Assembly (NCBI GenBank): GCA_964521195.1
Contig: CAZFRE010000003.1
Span: 170,712 to 234,711, forward strand
Source of the DNA: CAWDNM01 sp964521195
GTDB lineage: Bacteria; Actinomycetota; Coriobacteriia; Anaerosomatales; JAAXUF01
Direction: 5' to 3'
Length of the DNA stretch: 64,000 nucleotides
The stretch's first letter is position 1; each line of letters opens with the position of its first letter. The position numbers and the translations under genes were made by a program. This document shows, in pieces, positions 55,160 to 63,369 of this stretch. Below the pieces are notes generated by a model that worked only from the letters and a program-made list of their open reading frames with translations, had not been told where the DNA came from and did not search any database.

Positions 55160-56137
55160 CTATGTGGTCCCGGCGCCATGGCCCGCCGGAGGTGGGGCCC
55201 AGTCTAGCGTATCGTGCGCAGCGTCGGCTGCGTCTGCCAGCGACATTCCGGTGACGTCGATCCACGCGATCCGCGGATCCGAGCGAAACCAGGTGAGCTG
55301 GCGTTTCGCGTACCGACGCGATGCCTGTTTCACCGCCGCGACCGCCTCGCCGAGATCCGCGCCTTCCTCGAGTACCGGTACGAACTCCTTGTACCCGATT
55401 GCTTGCGCGGCAGTGAGCGCCGTGCGAAAACCCTCGTCCAGCAGCCGCTCCACCTCGCCGAGAAGCCCGGCTTCGAGCATCGCGTCCACACGCGCGTCGA
55501 TACGGCGATAGAGCTCGTCTCGGTCCATCGAAAGCCCGACGAACCGTGCGTCGTAGATGCAGTCGCGCTGCGTGAACCCGGCGAGCTGCTCTGCGTACGA
55601 GACACCCTGGTCGGCCATCTCGAGCGCACGTATGACGCGTCGCGTGTTGTTGGGATGGATCGCGGCCGCCGAGGCGGGATCGCGCTTGGCGAGGAGCAGG
55701 TGCAGGGCCGATGTGCCGCGCTCTGCGGCATACGTCTCGTACGCGGTCCGCGCTGGATTGTCGGCCTGCTCGCCTCTCGGGAACTCCATGCGGTCGAGCG
55801 CAGCGCGGACGTACAGCCCCGTTCCGCCCGCGATGATCGGAAGCCGTCCGCGTGCGCCGATGTCCTCGATCGCCGCACGGGCGTCGCGCTGGTAGAGCGC
55901 CGCCGAGTACGGCGCACCCGGATCGACGAGGTCGATGCAGTGATATGGCACGCGGCGCTCGCTCGGTGCCGGCTTCGCGGTTCCGATGTCCATCCTGCGA
56001 TAGACCTGCATCGAGTCGGCGCTGACGATCTCGCCGGCGAGATCGCAGGCGAGTCGCTCGGCGAGGGCGGTCTTGCCGACGGCCGTCGGACCGACGACCG
56101 CGAGGGCTCGACGTGTGGCTGCTGCGGATGGGGACAT
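55160..56137 (-). CDS. miaA: tRNA dimethylallyltransferase
   Basis: 325 residues. P-loop GPTAVGKTALAERL near residue 16, then EIVSADSMQVYRRMDIGTAKP and the DLVDPGAPYSAALYQRDA stretch. Adds dimethylallyl to A37 of UNN-reading tRNAs; MiaB, encoded two genes upstream, completes the ms2i6A modification. Starts 3 bases after the Memo-AMMECR1 gene. An hfq gene, which follows miaA in many bacteria, is absent. Confidence 0.95.
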   Translation of the reverse strand: MSPSAAATRRALAVVGPTAVGKTALAERLACDLAGEIVSADSMQVYRRMDIGTAKPAPSERRVPYHCIDLVDPGAPYSAALYQRDARAAIEDIGARGRLPIIAGGTGLYVRAALDRMEFPRGEQADNPARTAYETYAAERGTSALHLLLAKRDPASAAAIHPNNTRRVIRALEMADQGVSYAEQLAGFTQRDCIYDARFVGLSMDRDELYRRIDARVDAMLEAGLLGEVERLLDEGFRTALTAAQAIGYKEFVPVLEEGADLGEAVAAVKQASRRYAKRQLTWFRSDPRIAWIDVTGMSLADAADAAHDTLDWAPPPAGHGAGTT

Positions 56138-56140
56138 GCG

Positions 56141-57526
56141 CTAAGTGTAGCGGTCGACCCTGAACCGCTCGATCCGACACTCCTCGGTGGGCGCGATGCC
56201 GCCCTTGCGCATCGCGATCTCGACCTGCGTGGCGACGTCGTCGACGCCCTCGAGGTCGGGAAGCAACAGGCCACGCCGGTAGCCGCTCGTGACGATCACG
56301 CCGTAGGTCGCCGGGTCGAGGTCCGCGAGCGTGCATGACTCGGGCGCATGCAACACGTCGACCTTCACATCGAGGTCGACGAGCTCGAGCTCGTGCAGCG
56401 TCGGGAAGCGCGGGTCACGCGTCGCCGCTTCGATGGCGTTGTGCACGACCTCCTCGGCGAGCGTCGGAGCGGTTGGCGCGATGGTTCCGATACACCCGCG
56501 CAGGTCTCCGTCGCGGTGCAAAGACACGAAGGCGCCGGCCCGCCGCGGGTACTCCGCTCCGGAGAGATGGGCGTCGACAAGCACGGTGCCGTCGCGCACG
56601 TATGCCTCGATCGCCCGGCGCGCGAGTGCGACGATCTCGGACTCATCGGACCCCGCGGTGCCGCCCTTGCGGCCAGCAGTCGGTTCAGTCCATGCCGGCG
56701 TGTCGTCCGCGGCCAGAGCTGCGTCGCCGACGAGTGCGGTGAGGTAGCCGACTCCCCACGGGCCCTCATACGCGAGCACCCGGGTGGGGATGGGATCCTC
56801 GCCGGCGAAGCCGCCGAGTGCGATGAACGACCGCAGACCGCACTCCCCCGCCTCGTCATCGAGATCACGCTCGACGTCGACAAGCCTGCTGAGTCGGCCC
56901 GCGGCGATCGTCTCGCGAAGCCACCTGTCGAACTCGGCACCGCGTGGCGAGTAGCCGGCGGGAGCCGACGAGGTGAGACGGTGCGAGCAGTCTCCGCTCG
57001 CCACGAATGCGACACGCCTGCCGAGCCGCTCGGCGACCTCCCGCACCGCGGTGCCGAGCGATCGGTGGGTCGCAAGCGGGAGCCACGACAACGACAGCAC
57101 CACGATGCGACGCGACATGAACGGGTCGAGGAACGCAAGCGGCACGATGGTCGCGTGATCGAGCCAGCCCGGCTTGAGCCTGGCGTCGGCCATGCGTGCG
57201 GCGGCGTCGATGCCCGCTAGCCGCGCCTCGTCGAGCAGCGCGCGGGCAAGATCGGAATCGCCTTCCCACCGGTAGCGCGTGCTGTCACCGAACTGGCCGA
57301 GGTCCCCCGAGTAGTCCTCGCTCGTGTCGATGAGCAAGACGTCGGCGGCCGACGGTGCGTGGGGCGACATGACCACGACCGTGTCCGGATCGTAGGACTC
57401 GAGCGCCGCACGAGCCGTGGCCAGCGCGTCCAACGACGCTTGCGCGGTGTGGGCCTCGGAGCCGCCGACGCCCGGCATGAAGATGGGCGGATGGGGTGCG
57501 ATGATGCCGAAGACGTCCGCGGCCAT
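56141..57526 (-). CDS. Memo/LigB-like domain fused to AMMECR1 domain
   Basis: 461 residues. Residues 1-270 resemble the Memo/LigB class III dioxygenase fold: IIAPHPPIFMPGVGGSEAHT at the start, VVVMSPHAP near 50, and SGDCSHRL near 178. Residues ~290-461 are an AMMECR1 domain with its signature LRGCIGTI near 343 and FPTLHELELVDLDVKVDVL. The pair corresponds to proteins B and A of the AmmeMemoRadiSam set, here in one chain; the radical SAM member is not in the window. Biochemical role unknown. It sits between miaB and miaA with 3- and 68-base gaps. GAGAGGTGG precedes the ATG. Confidence 0.85.
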   Translation of the reverse strand: MAADVFGIIAPHPPIFMPGVGGSEAHTAQASLDALATARAALESYDPDTVVVMSPHAPSAADVLLIDTSEDYSGDLGQFGDSTRYRWEGDSDLARALLDEARLAGIDAAARMADARLKPGWLDHATIVPLAFLDPFMSRRIVVLSLSWLPLATHRSLGTAVREVAERLGRRVAFVASGDCSHRLTSSAPAGYSPRGAEFDRWLRETIAAGRLSRLVDVERDLDDEAGECGLRSFIALGGFAGEDPIPTRVLAYEGPWGVGYLTALVGDAALAADDTPAWTEPTAGRKGGTAGSDESEIVALARRAIEAYVRDGTVLVDAHLSGAEYPRRAGAFVSLHRDGDLRGCIGTIAPTAPTLAEEVVHNAIEAATRDPRFPTLHELELVDLDVKVDVLHAPESCTLADLDPATYGVIVTSGYRRGLLLPDLEGVDDVATQVEIAMRKGGIAPTEECRIERFRVDRYT

Positions 57527-57594
57527 GACGAGCCACCTCTCTCGAAGCGCGATGTGTGCTTCATGGAGCCGCGCGTCGTCGCCGACGCGGGCAC

Positions 57595-58929
57595 CTAGAG
57601 GTTCCTACCCGCCAAGCGTCCCGAAAGGAACCACGTCTGGGCTTCCTCGATCTCGACATCGAGGATATGGCCGGTGAACTCCTCGGCAGCTCGACCCTCG
57701 GGCACGCGTACGTGCACCATGCGGTTGCTGGGGGCACGGCCCGCGAGCATGGTGTCGTCACGCTTGCTGACGCTCTCGAACAGCACAGGCTGCACGGTGC
57801 CGACGTAGGCGGTGCTGTTCTCGAGTGCGGACCGCTGGATGATCTCGACGAGGCGGTCGAAACGCGCCTGCGAGATCTCGCGAGGCACGCGGTCGTCCAT
57901 GCGCGCCGCAGGCGTCCCTTCGCGCGGCGAGTAGATGAAGGTGAACGCCTGGTCGAACCGGCCCGCGCGCATGACGTCGAGCGTGGCCTCGAAGTCGGCC
58001 TCGGTCTCGCCGGGGAAGCCCACGATCACGTCGGTGGACATCGCGATGCCGGGCACGGCGGCGCGGATCTTCTCGACAAGCGCGAGGTAGCTCGCCTTCG
58101 TGTAGTGGCGGTTCATCGCAGCCAGGACGGTGTCCGAGCCCGACTGCACCGGCAGATGCAGGTACGGCATGACCGCCGGCACCTCCGCCATCGCCGCGAT
58201 CGTCTCGTCCGAGAGGTCCTTGGGGTGGCTCGTGGCGAATCGGATGCGCGGGATGCCGGTACCGGCGACCGCTCGGAGCACCTCGGCGAAGCGGGGCTCG
58301 CCGTACAGGTCGCGGCCGTAGCTGTTGACGTTCTGGCCCAGGAGCGTGACCTCGAGTACACCCTCAGCCACGAGCCGCTCGACCTCCGTAACGATGTCCT
58401 CGAGGGTTCGGGATCGCTCCCTTCCCCTCACGTACGGCACGATGCAGTAGGTGCAGAAGTTGTTGCAGCCCACCGTGATGGGCACCCAGGCGTGCCACGG
58501 GTGCTCGCGCTCGGTGGGCAGGTCGCTCGAGAAATCAGTGCCCTCGGTGAGAATCTCAACCTGAGGTAGACGCTGGCGGCGCGCGGTATCGAGCAGCGCG
58601 GGCAGGTGCGCGATGTTGTGGGTGCCGAACACGACATCGATGTGGGGAATCTGTCGCAGCAACACTTCCCCGTCGCGCTGGCCGATGCAGCCGCCCACCG
58701 CGATGAGCTGGCCGGGACGCCCGGCCTTCACACTCTTGAGCGAGTGGACCTGGCCGCGCAGGCGCTCGTCGGCGTTCTCGCGCACGCAACACGTCATGAA
58801 CACGACGACGTCGGCGTCCTCGGCGGTCTCGACGGGCGCGAGGCCCTGCTCGGCGAGCAAGCCCGCGACACGCTCGGAATCGTGCTTGTTCATCTGGCAC
58901 CCGAAGGTGCGGATCAGGTAGGTCTCCAT
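57595..58929 (-). CDS. miaB: tRNA-2-methylthio-N6-dimethylallyladenosine synthase
   Basis: 444 residues. N-terminal MTTase domain with three cluster cysteines (RTFGCQMN near 11, TCCVREN near 47, GGCIGQ near 81), radical SAM core CNNFCTYC near 160, and a C-terminal TRAM domain. Adds the methylthio group to i6A37 of tRNA. The longer in-frame extension to 59052 is not used; METYLIRTFGCQ is the standard start. No ribosome site precedes it; a TACACT ends 9 bases upstream, so a very short leader is possible. Confidence 0.95.
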   Translation of the reverse strand: METYLIRTFGCQMNKHDSERVAGLLAEQGLAPVETAEDADVVVFMTCCVRENADERLRGQVHSLKSVKAGRPGQLIAVGGCIGQRDGEVLLRQIPHIDVVFGTHNIAHLPALLDTARRQRLPQVEILTEGTDFSSDLPTEREHPWHAWVPITVGCNNFCTYCIVPYVRGRERSRTLEDIVTEVERLVAEGVLEVTLLGQNVNSYGRDLYGEPRFAEVLRAVAGTGIPRIRFATSHPKDLSDETIAAMAEVPAVMPYLHLPVQSGSDTVLAAMNRHYTKASYLALVEKIRAAVPGIAMSTDVIVGFPGETEADFEATLDVMRAGRFDQAFTFIYSPREGTPAARMDDRVPREISQARFDRLVEIIQRSALENSTAYVGTVQPVLFESVSKRDDTMLAGRAPSNRMVHVRVPEGRAAEEFTGHILDVEIEEAQTWFLSGRLAGRNL

Positions 58930-58960
58930 GGCTGAGGAAGTGTAGCACGCACGAAGTCGC

Positions 58961-59788
58961 CTATCTGCCCCGCTCGGCGCCGGCGGCGAGGAGCGCTTCC
59001 ACCGCCTCCGGGGGGATCTCGATCGACCCCAGTGCAGGGTTGGGGGCCGCATGCCCGTGGAAGTCGGTCCCGCCGGTCACGAGGAGGTCAAGCCGACGCG
59101 CCCATGCGGCGTAGTGCTCGCGCTGCGCAGGCGTGTGGTCCGCGTGATACGCCTCGATGCCGAGAAGGCCCGCTTCGACCAACGAGGGCACGAGCGGGTC
59201 GGCCTGGGTGACGCCCGGATGCGCGAGGACGGGTATGGCGCCGAACCCCCTCACCGCAGCGATCACGGTCTCAGGCGATCTGCTGTCCTTGGGGACGTAG
59301 AACGGCATTCCTCTACCGATCAAGCGTCGAAAGGCGTCAGAAACGCTCTCAGCGGCCCCAGAGCCCACAAGCGCACGGGCCACGTGGCTGCGTCCGACCG
59401 CGCCACCATCCGAGAGGGCGAGAACGTCGTCGAGTGTGACCTCGTAGCCTGCACCCGCAAGCGCGTCGACCATGGACTCAGCGCGCCGGAAGCGTGCGGC
59501 GCGCAACTCCTCGAGCGCGCGGATGAGGCCCGGGTCCGAAGGATCGACGAAGTACGCGAGGATGTGGACATCGAGGCCGTCAGCCGAGACGGCCGAGAGT
59601 TCGACAGCGGGTACGAGAGTCAGGCGGGTGCCCAGCGCCGCCCGTGCGGACTCGGCGAGGCCCGCAACCGAGTCGTGATCTGCGATCGCGAGGACGTCGA
59701 GATCGCTGTCGAGCGCGGCGGCGACGAGTTCGCTCGGCGTGGAGGTGCCGTCAGAAGCCGTTGAGTGGACGTGGAGGTCGGCTCTCAT
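58961..59788 (-). CDS. PHP-domain phosphoesterase (TrpH/YciV-like)
   Basis: 275 residues. PHP metal-binding motifs: DLHVHSTASDGTSTPSELV at the start, IADHDS near 36, VPAVELSA near 60, and a late LAHPGV with TGGTDFHG near 190-255. YciV/Rnm-like enzymes remove short RNA or act on pAp; the exact substrate cannot be told. Downstream of spoVS, no ribosome site seen. Confidence 0.85.
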   Translation of the reverse strand: MRADLHVHSTASDGTSTPSELVAAALDSDLDVLAIADHDSVAGLAESARAALGTRLTLVPAVELSAVSADGLDVHILAYFVDPSDPGLIRALEELRAARFRRAESMVDALAGAGYEVTLDDVLALSDGGAVGRSHVARALVGSGAAESVSDAFRRLIGRGMPFYVPKDSRSPETVIAAVRGFGAIPVLAHPGVTQADPLVPSLVEAGLLGIEAYHADHTPAQREHYAAWARRLDLLVTGGTDFHGHAAPNPALGSIEIPPEAVEALLAAGAERGR

Positions 59789-59803
59789 CGGCGGCGTGGG
59801 GTG

Positions 59804-60076
59804 TCAGCGGTGCATATCCCGCGGCTCGACAAGCAGGCGGATCGCGGTGCGCTCTTCCCCATTGATCTCGATGTCCGCGAACGCCGGGACACAGGTGAGC
59901 TCCATACCCGAGGGCGCGATGAACCCGCGAGCGATGGCGATCGCTTTGATGGCCTGGTTGAGCGCCCCCGCGCCCACGGTCTGGATCTCTGCGGCGCCCT
60001 GCTCGCGCACGATACCCGCGAGCGCCCCGGCGACGGAGTTGGGGTTGGACTTGCTGGAGACCTTGAGGACTTCCAC
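59804..60076 (-). CDS. spoVS: SpoVS-family DNA/RNA-binding protein
   Basis: 90 residues. MEVLKVSSKSNPNSVAGALA and VGAGALNQAIKAIAIARG match the SpoVS family (Alba-like fold). In Bacillus it affects sporulation and septation, but it is widespread in non-sporulating bacteria, as this one probably is. GTG start after GGGAGGA. A promoter at 60213-60184 within the end of the preceding gene gives it a ~100-base leader. Neighbourhood rny-...-spoVS-...-miaB is conserved with Bacillus. Confidence 0.93.
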   Translation of the reverse strand: MEVLKVSSKSNPNSVAGALAGIVREQGAAEIQTVGAGALNQAIKAIAIARGFIAPSGMELTCVPAFADIEINGEERTAIRLLVEPRDMHR

Positions 60077-60183
60077 AGTTCCTCCCTGGTGGAAACGGAG
60101 TACGAACCGCGCTGGGCGCGGATGGCTGCGTGTGTGGCGTGACATCTGGTGCAATGACGATCGGCTACCGGAACGCGACGAGA

Positions 60184-60213
60184 AGTATACCGTCTGTTGA
60201 CTGCTCGCGTCAG
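60184..60213 (-). promoter_or_regulatory. Predicted spoVS promoter
   Basis: Minus strand: -35 CTGACG (60213-60208), 18-base spacer, -10 TATACT (60189-60184). The -35 overlaps the stop codon of the GHKL gene. Confidence 0.55.
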
Positions 60214-61289
60214 TCCTCTTTCTCGACCTCGAATCTGACGCGGATGTCGTCTCTGCCCACCGTGATCTTGGGTTCGCACTTGAGATGGAGGTAGTACCGC
60301 TCCGCGATCGTGTCGAACGCGGCCTCGAGGTCCTGCCTGAATCGGGCCAGATCACCGTGGTGCAGCTTGAGTCCGCGTCGGTCCCGGTAGATGTCCGGGC
60401 TTGTGGGCTCAGCCGGTTTCACCACGCTTCCTGAGACGAGCTCCAGAACCGACGTGAGCGGCACGATCTCGCCTCCGAGTATGCGGTGGGCGGTTCGCTC
60501 GGAGACTTCGACACCCAGCGACTCGGCGATGTCGACCAGTTCGCCGGCGTCGGCGGCGGCAGCCGGACGCTGCCAGACGGGCAGTTTCGCGACGTTGTCG
60601 CAGAAGAGAAGGTCTGACGAGTCGATCTCGCGCTTACCGATGGCCGACATCGTGGCGACGATCTCCGTCGGGGTTCCGTAGTAGAGCTCGATGCCCGGGT
60701 GCTCGACGGCGAACTCGACGATCCGTCGTATCACGTTGTGCGGGCCTCGAGCGACCCGGAGCACACCGGTGTCGTCAGTCTCGACTACGGGCCACGTCGA
60801 CTGGTCGGCGCGCTCGGAGAGCTGCCCAGAGTCGGTCACGACGATGAGCGCCGCTCCCTTGTGCAGGTCCGACTCGGCGATTCGCGCCTCGACCGCGTTG
60901 CTGCGGATCGAGAAGAGCGCCATACCGCGCCCGTGTACGCCCCACTGGTCCATGACCATCGTCTCGAGCTTACTGGTGACACGGGGTTCGAAGATGCGTT
61001 CGTGCATGTGAACCGGGACGCCGATGCCGTCATCGAGCAGCGTGAGAGTGCGGATGTCACCCTCTCTGCCGCTCGCGAGGAAGATCCGCCGGGCGTGCGC
61101 GTCGCGCGAGTTGCGCAGCAGCTCGACGACGATGTCCTCAACGCCGCGGATGTCGTGCTTGGCCTGCCGGCGTTCGGCCTCCGAGACCTTGAGGCGCACG
61201 TACCCGTCGCCCAGCGTCTCTTCGACTTTGAGATAGGTATCACCGCTCACAGCGGTAACGAAGTTAAGAAGCTCATCATTAGGAGTCAT
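60210..61289 (-). CDS. GHKL-type ATPase of unknown function (MutL/Hsp90-like fold)
   Basis: 359 residues. Bergerat-fold ATP site: N box ELLRNSRDA (E56, N60), G1 box DDGIG (86-90), FEPRVTSKL near 100 recalling the MutL ATSK region, and G2 box HGRGMALFSI (119-128). No histidine-kinase phosphoacceptor, receiver or membrane segment. The C-terminal half has a possible helix-turn-helix-like stretch (ELVDIAESLGVEVSERTAHR) and a strand-rich end. Named only as a GHKL ATPase. It takes the place of ymdB between rny and spoVS. The ATG lies 7 bases after TAGACT with no ribosome site, so it may be leaderless. Confidence 0.75.
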   Translation of the reverse strand: MTPNDELLNFVTAVSGDTYLKVEETLGDGYVRLKVSEAERRQAKHDIRGVEDIVVELLRNSRDAHARRIFLASGREGDIRTLTLLDDGIGVPVHMHERIFEPRVTSKLETMVMDQWGVHGRGMALFSIRSNAVEARIAESDLHKGAALIVVTDSGQLSERADQSTWPVVETDDTGVLRVARGPHNVIRRIVEFAVEHPGIELYYGTPTEIVATMSAIGKREIDSSDLLFCDNVAKLPVWQRPAAAADAGELVDIAESLGVEVSERTAHRILGGEIVPLTSVLELVSGSVVKPAEPTSPDIYRDRRGLKLHHGDLARFRQDLEAAFDTIAERYYLHLKCEPKITVGRDDIRVRFEVEKED

Positions 61290-61296
61290 GTGGTTC

Positions 61297-61302
61297 AGTC
61301 TA
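61297..61302 (-). promoter_or_regulatory. -10 element for a leaderless GHKL mRNA
   Basis: TAGACT on the minus strand ends exactly 7 bases before the GHKL ATG, the spacing expected when transcription starts at the A of the ATG. No clear -35 is present. Confidence 0.45.
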
Positions 61303-61356
61303 CCGTGAAGCGACCCCGAGCCACACCGCGGACTTCGCTATCGCGAGCGGCGGAGA

Positions 61357-61461
61357 GCTGAGATTCGCGGGCGCCAAAGGGTGCCTCTGCAGGAAGGGGG
61401 CGGTGCCTGTGGCACCGCCCCCTTCCGAAGCCAGCACCCGTAGGTGCCCGCGAATCTCAGC
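61357..61461. repeat. 105-base nested palindrome between rny and the GHKL gene
   Basis: Three nested inverted repeats share one centre. Outer: 16 bp, 61357-61372 with 61446-61461 (GCTGAGATTCGCGGGC and its complement). Middle: 6 bp GGGTGC (61379-61384) with GCACCC (61434-61439). Inner: a perfect 16-bp stem, 61392-61407 with 61411-61426, loop TGT. It begins 12 bases after the rny stop (minus strand) and is the likely rny terminator, but its size exceeds normal terminators. No other copy is seen in the window. Confidence 0.9.
61392..61426 (-). terminator. Inner hairpin, rny transcription terminator
   Basis: 16 perfect base pairs with a 3-base loop directly after rny. No T run follows on the minus strand, so termination efficiency is uncertain. 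Confidence 0.65.
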
Positions 61462-61473
61462 GTGCAGGTGGCC

Positions 61474-63003
61474 TTACTTCGCGAAGTCCACGGCGCGGCT
61501 CTCGCGAATGACCATGACGCGGATCTGGCCCGGATACTCGAGCTCGTCCTCGATCTGCTTGGCGATATCACGTGCGAGCACGACGGAATCGGCGTCGCTG
61601 ATCTGGTCGGGCTTGACCATGACACGGATCTCGCGGCCCGCCTGCATCGCGTAGGTCTTCTCGACGCCCTTGTGGCTGTTCGCGACGGCCTCGAGTTTCT
61701 CAAGGCGCTTGATGTAGCTCTCGAGCGTCTCTCGGCGTGCGCCGGGTCGGCCGGCGGAGATCGCGTCGGCCGCCTGCACCAGGACCGCCTCGACGGTGGC
61801 CGGCTCGACATCGCCATGGTGCGCTTCGATGCAGTGAACGATGGACTTGGGTTCGTTCATACGACGCGCGAGGTCCGCGCCGATCAGGGCGTGCGGGCCC
61901 TCGATGTCGTGGTCGATCGCCTTGCCGAGGTCGTGCAGCAGGCCGGCGCGCTTCGCGAGCTGGACATCCACGCCAAGCTCGGCGGCCATGACGCCAGCGA
62001 GGTAGCTGACCTCAAGAGAGTGCTTGAGGACGTTCTGACCGTAGCTGGTGCGGTACTTGAGGCGCCCGAGGGTGCGGATGATCTCGGGGTGCAACCCGTG
62101 GATGCCGCTGTCGAACGCGGCCTGCTCTCCCGCCTCGTGAATCGCCTGGCTGACAAGCTGCTCAGCCTTGTTGAAGAGCTCCTCGATGCGTGCCGGATGG
62201 ATACGACCGTCCGCGATGAGCGTCTCGAGGGTGATGCGGCCGATCTCGCGGCGGACCGGGTCGAAGCTGGAGAGGATGACCGCCTCAGGCGTGTCGTCGA
62301 TGATGAGGTTGATGCCGGTCATCTGTTCGAAGGCGCGGATGTTGCGGCCTTCTCGGCCGATGATGCGGCCCTTCATGTCGTCGCTGGGGATGTGAACGAC
62401 GGAGACGGTGGACTCAGCGGTGTGGTCCGCGGCGACGCGCTGGATGGCGATGCCCACGATGTTACGAGCCTTCTTGTCGGCCTCTTCGCGCGCGCGAGTC
62501 TCAGCCTCGCGGATGATCTGAGCGGCGTCGCGGCTGACATCATCGCGGATCCGGTTGATCAGCTCGTTACGCGCCTGGTCGGCGGTCATGCCGGCGAGCG
62601 ACTCGAGGCGGTTGCGCTCTTCCTCGATCATCTCTTCGAGGTCCTTCTCGCGCTTCGCGATCTGGCCCTGCTGGCTGGAGAGCTGATGCTCACGCTTGTC
62701 GAGCGACTCTGCGCGGCGGTCGATGGACGCCTCACGTTCGCTCATTCGGTTCTCGAGGGCCTGGATCTCCTTGCGGCGCTCCTTGTTGTCGGCCTCCGCA
62801 TCCTGCTTCATCTTGAAGATCTGGTCCTTGGCCTCGATCAAGGCCTCTTTCTTGAGCGTCTCGGCCTGCTTCTCCGCATCCCGGACGACGCGTTCGGCCT
62901 CTTCAGCCGATCGTGCCGTACGGTCCTTGATCAGGTAGCGGTTGACGGCATAGCCGAGGGCGACGCCGATCACGAGTGCGACGACGGCGATGATCGTCTG
63001 CAT
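61474..63003 (-). CDS. rny: Ribonuclease Y
   Basis: 509 residues. N-terminal membrane helix (IIAVVALVIGVALGYAVN), a long coiled coil (~30-200), KH domain with GRIIGREGRNIRAFEQMTG near 215, and an HD domain (LLHDLGKAIDHDIEGPH near 360). Membrane-bound endonuclease that starts bulk mRNA decay in bacteria lacking or supplementing RNase E. AAGGAGGG precedes the ATG. The predicted promoter lies ~250 bases upstream, leaving a long structured leader. Confidence 0.96.
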   Translation of the reverse strand: MQTIIAVVALVIGVALGYAVNRYLIKDRTARSAEEAERVVRDAEKQAETLKKEALIEAKDQIFKMKQDAEADNKERRKEIQALENRMSEREASIDRRAESLDKREHQLSSQQGQIAKREKDLEEMIEEERNRLESLAGMTADQARNELINRIRDDVSRDAAQIIREAETRAREEADKKARNIVGIAIQRVAADHTAESTVSVVHIPSDDMKGRIIGREGRNIRAFEQMTGINLIIDDTPEAVILSSFDPVRREIGRITLETLIADGRIHPARIEELFNKAEQLVSQAIHEAGEQAAFDSGIHGLHPEIIRTLGRLKYRTSYGQNVLKHSLEVSYLAGVMAAELGVDVQLAKRAGLLHDLGKAIDHDIEGPHALIGADLARRMNEPKSIVHCIEAHHGDVEPATVEAVLVQAADAISAGRPGARRETLESYIKRLEKLEAVANSHKGVEKTYAMQAGREIRVMVKPDQISDADSVVLARDIAKQIEDELEYPGQIRVMVIRESRAVDFAK

Positions 63004-63369
63004 GCGCGCCCTCCTTCCGGTAGTCGTGCGTTCACGTGTGTAGGGTGGACGCGACGGCGAGTGGAGGAGTCCTCAGAGACGAAGACACCGGACGGCCGCC
63101 CGTCCGGCATCGCGATCGGATACACCACGAAGAAACCCGGATACGCAGAATACGGCCTCGCAGGCCGTTCATTCGTCGAGTCTCTTGTCGCGCTGTACGC
63201 AAACCGCAGGCTTCGCTACCGAGCGACGCGCGCGGGTGATCTTGATGCCTGGCCGAATCCTACCGTGCGAGTGAGCTCAGCGTCAAGGCGTGCGCACGCA
63301 TGCGCGGCCTCAACAGCGTGCTATTCGCGCAGGTCAGAGGCTTGGAGCGGCGGTGCTCCTAGGATGCGG
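63004..63369 (-). promoter_or_regulatory. rny leader and promoter region
   Basis: 366 bases between recX and rny with no supported gene. On the minus strand -35 TTGACG (63286-63281) and -10 TAGGAT (63262-63257), 18-base spacer, form a good promoter. The resulting leader of about 245 bases holds two hairpins: 63088-63107 (8 bp CCGGACGG/CCGTCCGG, 4-base loop) and 63152-63168 (7 bp ACGGCCT/AGGCCGT, 3-base loop). Confidence 0.6.

Noticed and set aside
60077..60355. N-terminal extension of SpoVS to 183 residues
   Set aside because: The extension has arginine/serine-rich low-complexity sequence, crosses the predicted promoter and the GHKL stop, and the GTG at 60076 gives the exact family N terminus.
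63036..63239. Small plus-strand frame in the recX-rny gap
   Set aside because: No ribosome site or codon bias; region is better explained as the minus-strand rny leader.
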